Assembly: GCA_022009915.1 (NCBI GenBank) | Contig: CP091730.1 | Span: forward strand, 372,001-436,000 | Direction of reading: 5' to 3' | DNA: 64,000 nt | Source of the DNA: Alistipes putredinis | GTDB taxonomy: Bacteria; Bacteroidota; Bacteroidia; Bacteroidales; Rikenellaceae | Part shown: piece by piece, positions 60,391-64,000 of the stretch | Position numbering within the stretch: the stretch's first letter is position 1 | How the letters are laid out: each line of letters begins with the position of its first letter | Notes under the pieces: generated by a model | The model's input: only the letters and a program-made list of their open reading frames with translations | Databases searched by the model: none | Told to the model about the DNA's origin: nothing | Program-made: the position numbers and the translations under genes

Positions 60391-60427
60391 AAAAAAAAAG
60401 CGGAACCTCTTTTTTATAAGGTTCCGC
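60391..60427 (-). terminator. Terminator of the MscS-type gene
   Basis: GCGGAACCT and AGGTTCCGC form a perfect 9-bp stem with a 10-base loop. Leftward, it is followed by nine T's (A-run at 60391-60399), 22 bp after the channel gene's stop. Confidence 0.85.
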
Positions 60428-60449
60428 CCGTTATTCCGAAAAACAGACG

Positions 60450-61374
60450 CTAACTGTTTTTCACGTGCACGTCCAACTGCGGGAACGGGAAGTTCACGCC
60501 CTTTTCGGGCAGAATCCGGTACATCCTCTCGTTCATGACGAAGAACACGTCCCAATAGTCGGCGTTCTCCACCCAGCCTCTCACCGTAAGGACCACGGCA
60601 CTGTCGCCGAGCGAACTTATCGACACGAACGGCGCCGGATTGCTCTTGATGCGCGAATCGGCCGTAAGAATCTCCAATATCGCGGCCTTGGCTTTCTCGA
60701 AGTCGTCGCCGTAGGAGATGGTAACGCTCCAATCCACGCGGCGCAGAGAAGCGGCGGAATAGTTGTTGATGATGCCCGTCGAAATTCCGTTGTTGGGCAC
60801 GATGATGGTTTTATTGTCTCCCGTAGTGATAATCGTATTGAACAGTCGAATGTCCTTGACGGTTCCGCTCTGTCCCTGCGCCTCGATAAAGTCGCCGACG
60901 CGATAGGGTCTGAGCAGCAGAATCATCACTCCGCCGGCAAAATTCTGCAACGTTCCACTTAGTGCCATGCCGACCGCCAGACCGGCCGAGGCGAAAATGG
61001 CCAGAAACGACGAGGTGTTTATACCCATAATCCCGACCACGGTGAATACGACGAGTATGTAGAGCGTGATGCTCACCGTCGAACGGAAGAACGAACGCAG
61101 CGAAACATCCACGTTCCGGCTCTCATATATCTTGTCCAGAAACCTCAGCAGCCATTTTATGACCCAGCGGCAAACGAGAAACACGATGACGGCCAGCAGG
61201 ATTTTTCTTTCCCGCGTCCAGTGCATCGTGCAAAAGCGTGTTCCACAAATCATGAGCGTCCATAGACGCCAGAGTCTGAATCTTTTCGGTAATCTTTTCG
61301 CGCACCACGCTATCGGCCGGAACACCCTGCACTACCGGCAGTTGTAGAAGGAAGTCGAACATCATAATATTCAT
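60450..61374 (-). CDS. MscS-family mechanosensitive channel (one frameshift)
   Basis: About 307 residues when joined. Three N-terminal hydrophobic segments precede the pore helix, which reads ASAGLAVGMALSGTLQNFAG (the Gly/Ala-rich TM3 of MscS). The beta domain RPYRVGDFIEAQGQSGTVKD and PNNGISTGIINNYS follow. It releases solutes under hypo-osmotic stress. One +1 break lies in an A5 near 61204; four A's restore DAGKKILLAVIVFLV. Two or three ATGs lie at the start; 61374 is the most upstream. Confidence 0.92.
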
Positions 61375-61386
61375 TAAGTTGGCTGT

Positions 61387-62901
61387 TTATTCAGTGTAGA
61401 CCCTGCGGCCCCATGCGGTGTTCCTGTAAGCCTGTCCGAACACCGGATAGATATCGCGAGGTATGTACGAGCTCAATCCGCAGGCATGCTGCAAGGTTAT
61501 CCACTCGCCGCGCGAACCGTAAATGTTGCTCCATATCCTTCCGGTAGAGCGCGTATAGACGACTGTGCGGGAGAGCTGCGTAAGAAACTCTTCGACAAGA
61601 GGCTCCGAGGTACAGTTCATGCTGCGGACGTAATGCTCCATATCGTAGAATATGTGCGAATCCAGCTGCTCGTAATGCTGCACGCGGTCGGCATCCACCT
61701 CGGAAACCAGGCCGCTGTTCACCACATCCGAAAACCTCTGCGCCAGAGCATCGAGTTCCGATGTCTTCACTACCGATATGTAAGCCGAATTGAAATAGGA
61801 CTCCGAGGCGAAATAGTCCACGAAACAGTCGGCGACGGAGGACCAGCCGCCCCAATCGGAGAACATGGAGGATACAATCTCCCCGTATGGGAATCCCTTG
61901 GCCATAATCTCGCACGGCGAGGCCATTATGTAATCGGCCGTACCGCGCAAATCGTACAGAGCCTCGACCGAAGCCATGAAACAGACATCCAGCATCATAA
62001 AATCGAAATGCAGACCGGACAGTCCAGCGGCCAAATCGCTCGTATCCATCCACGAGCTGCCGTCGGGTCCTATGTTCCTTGTGGAGGATTCGTCGCATGA
62101 CCAGTGAGCCTTGGCCTGCATCCAGTTCTTTGCGGCAGGATTCACGGAACGGTTCCTCCTGTCGGTCCCCAAATACCCGGGCAGCCATCCAAAGCCGTGC
62201 GCTCCGATGCTTATGGCGTAATGGGAGGCCGGTGCTTCCTGTTCGATATCGTTCATCACCTTTGCGATTACCAGCGGGTCGGTACAATTCACCGTGCCGT
62301 AATCCTTGATTTCAATACATACACCGGCACGCTTTTCATAGTCGTATTCGAGTTCCGAGAGAGTAGAACCGGAGCCCGTATCGGAAAACACCAATATACG
62401 GCCGTCGCTTCCCAGAACTCCTTTCGACACGGCCTCCAATGCCTGTTTGACATTACCGGAAAGGTAACCGGAAAGATTGTTGTTGCCTATCATATACATC
62501 ACAAGCACATTTTCGACCTTGGCCGAAATACCCCGCTGACTCACCGGAATCTTCACAGTGACGGCTCCCCCAGTAATGTATAATGTGGTATGACGCGAAT
62601 AGTTTTTAGTATTTTCGGTCAAAATCACGCTAATTTGCCGTGTTCGGCCGTCTCCGGCGCCTTTTTCCAACGATACGCTGCACCAATCCGTCATACCTGA
62701 AACGCTCCAATCGACATTAGAGGTCACAGTTCCATCGAAAGACTGGGCTTCGCACTTCGAATATATGAACTGTATATCCGTATGCAAATAGTCCGACCTC
62801 TCCTCTTCGGGCTTGGAACATCCCGACAATACGGTCACGGCTACTATGACGAAAGAAAGGAAACTTATTCGTTTTATTTCTGATAGACGAAATGATAACA
62901 T
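61387..62901 (-). CDS. Clostripain-like (C11) cysteine peptidase lipoprotein with BACON domain
   Basis: An intact 504-residue protein. The signal peptide ends in the lipobox VLSGC. A BACON-type beta domain follows at about residues 35-125 (DWSVSGMTDWCSVSLEKG, then TLYITGGAVTVKIPVSQRG). The C11 domain begins VENVLVMYMIGNNNLSGYL. The catalytic His is in SIGAHGFGWLPG and the Cys in MMLDVCFMASVEALYDL. Family enzymes cut after Arg or Lys. In gut Bacteroides, such proteases activate toxins or other exports. It lies 12 bp upstream of the channel gene and 37 bp after the DUF4919 gene. Confidence 0.9.
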   Translation of the reverse strand: MLSFRLSEIKRISFLSFVIVAVTVLSGCSKPEEERSDYLHTDIQFIYSKCEAQSFDGTVTSNVDWSVSGMTDWCSVSLEKGAGDGRTRQISVILTENTKNYSRHTTLYITGGAVTVKIPVSQRGISAKVENVLVMYMIGNNNLSGYLSGNVKQALEAVSKGVLGSDGRILVFSDTGSGSTLSELEYDYEKRAGVCIEIKDYGTVNCTDPLVIAKVMNDIEQEAPASHYAISIGAHGFGWLPGYLGTDRRNRSVNPAAKNWMQAKAHWSCDESSTRNIGPDGSSWMDTSDLAAGLSGLHFDFMMLDVCFMASVEALYDLRGTADYIMASPCEIMAKGFPYGEIVSSMFSDWGGWSSVADCFVDYFASESYFNSAYISVVKTSELDALAQRFSDVVNSGLVSEVDADRVQHYEQLDSHIFYDMEHYVRSMNCTSEPLVEEFLTQLSRTVVYTRSTGRIWSNIYGSRGEWITLQHACGLSSYIPRDIYPVFGQAYRNTAWGRRVYTE

Positions 62902-62938
62902 AGTTCATCGATTGGGGTAAAATATCCTCTACAACGGG

Positions 62939-63657
62939 AATCCGTTGATCTGCCAACGGCTCGGTTTCTTTTCGGGCGTCAGCTCGGGAGCCTTGCGGTA
63001 CATGCGGCCGAAATCGAAATAGTAGCCCCTTCACGTTGCCGTCCTTCTCCCTCAACCGGATATATTCCACCGAACGGGTCCTCACCTCGCGGCTCTGAAT
63101 ATAGAGCCCGCGTGCGGCAAGAACATCGTTGGCGTGTTCCGTGCGCAGGACATGCTTCGGGTCGCTCTCTTTCAGACCGCTGCCCGAGCTTTTCGATTGT
63201 GCGGATTATCTTGGCGAAACGGTCGGCGTTCACACGCGCCTGCACGGTGTCGCCGAGTGCCTCGTAGGCATACGTCATGAAATTTATGTTCTTGGGGCTG
63301 AACGGGTCCACGGCCATTATCTCGCGGGCCGCATCCACGATGCTTTGAGCCTGCTCGGAAGTTGGCGTATCCTGCTGCACGGCAGCCAGAATTTCCAGAA
63401 TACGGTCCGAGGACGGAGTTACTTCCAGCGGCCGGTAATTGGGGTCGTAGGCGTAACCGTAATACAGGTAATGATAATCGTCGTCGGTAAGCGTGGTGTC
63501 GCCGCCCATGTAGCGCATCCTGAGCGACGGATAATACTGTGGCGAGGAGGAGTCGAGTATTCGCGAAAAGAATATCGTTCTCGTCCGGCACCTTGGCAGA
63601 CAATGGAAGCCGGAAAACCGCCAGCATAAAAAATACGGCAAGTACGAAACGTTTCAT
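62939..63657 (-). CDS. DUF4919 exported protein (several frameshifts)
   Basis: About 235 residues when joined. A signal peptide (FVLAVFFMLAVFRLPLSA) is followed by YPSLRMRYMGGDTTLTDDDY and HYLYYGYAYDPNYRPLEV. Next come a helical TPR-like part (SIVDAAREIMAVDPFSPKNI) and the end RWQINGFPL at 62939. This is the DUF4919 pattern of Bacteroidetes; the function is unknown. Breaks lie near 63575, near 63180 and near 63030. It has a consensus promoter and is probably co-transcribed with the clostripain-like gene. Confidence 0.82.
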
Positions 63658-63693
63658 CACTTCAATGTATTCGCGTGCAAAACATGCAATGTA

Positions 63694-63725
63694 CAAAATT
63701 AACAAAAAATTGGCTATTCGCCAAA
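63694..63725 (-). promoter_or_regulatory. Promoter of the DUF4919-clostripain transcript
   Basis: On the minus strand: TTTG, a 20-bp spacer, TAATTTTG, 36 bp before the DUF4919 ATG. An exact Bacteroidetes-type match. Confidence 0.7.
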
Positions 63726-63768
63726 AAAACGGCGAGCGGTCTTTACATTTTCAAAGAATCGCACCTGC

Positions 63769-64000
63769 CTACAAATGCTTCTCCTTTATCACGTGCGAGA
63801 GTTGTCCGTACAGCAGCTCGCTGCCGAAAACCAACGGTAAACGCAGATGCGGCTCTATCATTCCCTTAACGGCAAGAGCCGTCTTGACGCCGGTCGGGTT
63901 ACCCTCGCGGAACAGCAATGAAATCGCCCTTTCCATATCGGCGAACATGCGCGAGGCCGAGGCCGTGTCGCCGTCCAGAGCCTTGTGTATCATCCGGCAG
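63769..64000 (-). CDS. dapA: 4-hydroxy-tetrahydrodipicolinate synthase, C-terminal part
   Basis: The frame is open to the right edge; only the last 76 or so codons are visible. They read HKALDGDTASASRMFADMER, then REGNPTGVKTALAVKGMIEP and LRLPLVFGSE. These match the C-terminal helices of DapA, where NP-x-G-VK and LRLPL are conserved. DapA condenses pyruvate and aspartate semialdehyde toward diaminopimelate and lysine, consistent with the mDAP-type MurE in this window. The catalytic Lys lies outside the window, so a related aldolase is not excluded. Confidence 0.8.
   Translation of the reverse strand, partial: CRMIHKALDGDTASASRMFADMERAISLLFREGNPTGVKTALAVKGMIEPHLRLPLVFGSELLYGQLSHVIKEKHL

Noticed and set aside
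904..63657. Genome reduction or pseudogenisation as in an endosymbiont
   Set aside because: Proteins are highly conserved on both sides of each break, intergenic regions are short, promoters are intact and composition is not AT-biased.

Overview
The window is a 64 kb chromosomal piece from a member of the Bacteroidales. I infer an Alistipes/Rikenellaceae-like organism from several features. The promoters carry the Bacteroidetes TAnnTTTG -7 box, and Shine-Dalgarno sites are mostly absent. GC content is moderately high. Gene content includes gldE, a DUF4271-hemD-rnpA-yidD run, an FtsL-like protein in a dcw cluster, BACON/clostripain and DUF4919 proteins, and a Na+-pumping methylmalonyl-CoA decarboxylase cluster. 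I could not run a search, so the genus is a guess. I saw no tRNA, rRNA, CRISPR array, prophage or insertion sequence.

Layout. 0-8 kb: the tail of a PAP2 phosphatase; a leftward operon for a degenerate LytM protein, dxr, rseP and radA; a rightward sugar nucleotidyltransferase with galM; and an orphan HSDR_N protein. 8-13 kb: a GH2-like secreted protein, a CapA-like lipoprotein, an AT-rich stretch with one hypothetical gene, and rubrerythrin. 13-17 kb: mce, mmdA, OadG-like, biotin carrier and OadB-like genes, which together convert succinyl/methylmalonyl-CoA to propionyl-CoA and export Na+. 17-22.7 kb: murB, tilS, holA, a class IV aminotransferase and an acyltransferase. 22.7-38.2 kb: a dcw cell-wall/division cluster in the order rsmH, ftsL-like, ftsI, murE, mraY, murD, ftsW, murG, murC, ftsQ, ftsA, ftsZ. 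38-47.3 kb: gldE, phosphopantetheinyl transferase, MATE pump, LysE-cmk-ispH, lnt, folC and DUF3467. 47.3-53 kb: rlmH with a second GH2-like gene, a tandem repeat, asnS and rpoN. 53-64 kb: membrane phosphatase, S41 protease, histidine kinase, DUF4271, hemD, rnpA, yidD, NUDIX, Dabb, a C_GCAxxG_C_C protein, an MscS channel, a clostripain-like lipoprotein, DUF4919 and the end of dapA.

The dominant oddity is technical or evolutionary. More than half of the genes, including indispensable ones (murE, mraY, murD, murC, ftsI, holA, asnS), are broken by single-base indels, most of them at short homopolymers. Joining the frames restores full-length, well-conserved proteins. I therefore annotate joined spans as CDS, list the break points, and treat most breaks as probable sequencing or assembly errors. 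One lesion is of another kind: an in-frame TAG in mmdA.

I did not find a clearly new multi-gene system. The best biological leads are a roughly 100-residue charged insertion in FtsQ, two GH2-like paralogues lacking the canonical catalytic residues, a LytM protein with lost zinc ligands, apparently leaderless promoters at murB and the capA-like gene, and a roughly 76-bp tandem palindromic repeat upstream of asnS.
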